Positions 62,848-64,000 of a stretch of DNA of 64,000 bases are shown one piece after another (the stretch's first letter is position 1; every line of letters starts with the position of its first letter). The position numbers and the translations under genes were made by a program. Source of the DNA: Chryseobacterium balustinum (GTDB lineage Bacteria; Bacteroidota; Bacteroidia; Flavobacteriales; Weeksellaceae); the NCBI RefSeq assembly GCF_900168205.1, contig NZ_FUZE01000002.1:248001-312000 (forward strand), written 5' to 3'. The notes beneath the pieces were generated by a model. The model made no database searches. It worked only from the letters and a program-made list of their open reading frames with translations, and was not told where the DNA came from.

Positions 62848-63696
62848 ATGGAAGTTCTAAAAAACAAAAAAACACTTCAGGATTTTATAGAAAGACAGAA
62901 GGAAATGGGCAAAAAAATAGGTTTTGCCCCTACTATGGGAGCTTTACACAATGGTCATTTATCATTGTATGAAGCTGCAAGGAAAGAAAACGATCTGGTC
63001 ATCTCATCAATTTTTGTAAACCCTACACAGTTTAACAATGCTGAAGATTTGGAAAAATACCCAAGAGATACCGATCGCGACATCTCTATTCTTAAAACCT
63101 CAGGGCTTGTAGATGCTGTTTATCTTCCTCAAGTTGAAGACATCTATCCCGAAAAAACAGAGAGTCAACGCTATGATTACGATGGTTTAGAAAATGAAAT
63201 GGAAGGAAAATCTAGACCCGGCCATTTTGATGGCGTAGGAACGGTAGTTGAAGAACTTTTCAGACAAGTAAAGGCAGACAATGCTTACTTCGGAGAAAAA
63301 GACTTTCAACAACTAGCAATCATCAAAAAAATGGTTGAAAAAAAACTACTTCCTATTAAAATAAAAGGAGTTTCCATCTACAGAGCAGAAAACGGCTTAG
63401 CTTTAAGCTCAAGAAACCAGCGCCTCACCGAAACAAGGAAAGATGAAGCTAAAATTATTTTCGAAACATTAATTAAGGTAAAAAAATTATTTAAAAATAC
63501 TCCGGTTTTAAATATTAAGGAAAATGTGAATAAAATCTTTCACAACAAAAAAGACATGGAGTTGGAGTATTTTCTAATTGCTGACGAAAGTACATTAAAA
63601 GAAATTAACCAAAGAGAAGAAGAGAAATCTTACAGAGCATTTATTGTAGTTAATGTAGACGGAGTACGATTAATTGACAACATGCATTTGGATTGA
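62848..63696 (+). CDS. panC: Pantothenate synthetase
   Basis: A 282-residue enzyme that joins pantoate and beta-alanine using ATP, the last step of pantothenate synthesis. The N-terminal nucleotidyltransferase signature is PTMGALHNGHLSL with H34-N-G-H37. FVNPTQFNNAEDLEKYPRD, FGEKDFQQL and the LALSSRNQRL loop (KMSKS equivalent) complete the active site. It is divergent from the glgA-like gene, with about 168 bp between starts. A hairpin at 63706 separates it from the tRNA genes. Confidence 0.96.
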   Translation: MEVLKNKKTLQDFIERQKEMGKKIGFAPTMGALHNGHLSLYEAARKENDLVISSIFVNPTQFNNAEDLEKYPRDTDRDISILKTSGLVDAVYLPQVEDIYPEKTESQRYDYDGLENEMEGKSRPGHFDGVGTVVEELFRQVKADNAYFGEKDFQQLAIIKKMVEKKLLPIKIKGVSIYRAENGLALSSRNQRLTETRKDEAKIIFETLIKVKKLFKNTPVLNIKENVNKIFHNKKDMELEYFLIADESTLKEINQREEEKSYRAFIVVNVDGVRLIDNMHLD

Positions 63697-63705
63697 CATA
63701 AAAAA

Positions 63706-63733
63706 TCAAAGGCTTCCTGAAGGAAGCCTTTGA
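63706..63733 (-). terminator. Terminator of the minus-strand tRNA genes
   Basis: A perfect 13-bp stem TCAAAGGCTTCCT / AGGAAGCCTTTGA with a two-base loop. The T-run follows on the minus strand, so it primarily ends transcripts from tRNA-Lys; it also lies just after the panC stop. Confidence 0.75.
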
Positions 63734-63786
63734 ACACCAAATCACAAAATATTAATATGAAAAAAATTTACTTTTCAGTAAACTTG

Positions 63787-63859
63787 TGACCCGGCTGGGA
63801 TTCGAACCCAGGACCCATACATTAAAAGTGTATTGCTCTACCAGCTGAGCTACCGAGTC
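63787..63859 (-). tRNA. tRNA-Lys (TTT)
   Basis: A 73-nt tRNA on the minus strand. Acceptor GACTCGG/CCGGGTC pairs with one G-T wobble, the anticodon stem ATACA/TGTAT encloses loop CTTTTAA (anticodon TTT), and the T-arm is CTGGG-TTCGAAT-CCCAG. Discriminator A; CCA is not encoded. Confidence 0.95.
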
Positions 63860-63939
63860 GGTCACATTAAATTAACGAGGACAAATATAAAATTTATTTT
63901 ATAAAATATCAACTATTAATTAAATATTTTTTTCTGCTG

Positions 63940-64000
63940 TGCCTGTGACTGGATTCGAACCAGCACATCCTTAGGAAACCACCCCCTCAAGATGGCGTGT
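63940..64000 (-). tRNA. tRNA-Leu (GAG), partial at window edge
   Basis: Only the 3' part lies in the window. The anticodon stem CCATC/GGTGG holds loop TTGAGGG (anticodon GAG). A class II variable arm (TTTCCTAAGGAT), a T-arm with TTCGAAT, the acceptor 3' strand CACAGGC and discriminator A follow. The 5' half is beyond position 64000. Confidence 0.85.

Noticed and set aside
1..64000. CRISPR arrays
   Set aside because: No regularly spaced direct repeats and no cas genes were seen; repeats present are palindromes in ones and twos.

Overview
The window is chromosomal DNA from a member of the Flavobacteriia, most likely Chryseobacterium or a close relative (Weeksellaceae). The evidence is a gliding / type IX secretion cluster (gldK-L-M-N), a GOB-like class B3 metallo-beta-lactamase, a two-subunit transketolase, a DUF4270 lipoprotein, low GC content, and promoter boxes of the Bacteroidetes type (TTTG ... 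TAnnTTTG). The genus is inferred from protein resemblance and was not tested by any search.

Left core (1-20.6 kb). The window opens inside an MFS exporter. A same-strand cluster follows with two pirins, two small GNAT proteins, the GOB-like beta-lactamase, an FMN reductase and an OsmC protein, which looks like a redox/electrophile stress group. Next come a sodium:solute symporter, split transketolase, a small membrane protein, an Lrp/AsnC regulator, a very large TamB-like protein head-to-head with tsaD, rsmE, a TrmH-type methyltransferase, L-asparaginase and tRNA-Ser(GGA).

Accessory island (about 20.6 to 43.3 kb). A large serine recombinase points into the 3' end of tRNA-Ser, and its reading frame runs through the tRNA. 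Behind it lie a 55-aa gene, a three-gene operon of unknown function (one product possibly an inactive nucleotidyltransferase/HEPN tandem) divergent from an XRE regulator, and a PHP-plus-SMC-like ATPase (TrlF/Ppl type). Then come a MobV-type mobilisation protein, an AbiH protein and an AbiEii-type nucleotidyltransferase toxin with a small partner. Last is a five-gene minus-strand operon hsdR-hsdM-hsdS-AAA ATPase-HNH nuclease. In this last operon a type I restriction system is translationally coupled to a Septu-like ATPase/HNH pair, and HsdS carries an unusual C-terminal extension of about 240 residues. The island reads as a mobilisable defence island. Its right edge is not proven; a string of hairpins ending in a terminator near 43.2-43.3 kb is the best candidate.

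Right core (43.4-64 kb). A lipoprotein and a hypothetical protein are followed by a complete RND efflux operon (membrane fusion protein, HAE1 pump, outer-membrane factor). Two small exported proteins come next, then a minus-strand series: a glycogen-synthase N-terminal-like protein, DUF4270 lipoprotein, glmS, gldK, gldL, gldM, gldN and an FAD oxidoreductase. panC is divergent from this series. The window ends with tRNA-Lys(TTT) and a partial tRNA-Leu(GAG), both on the minus strand.
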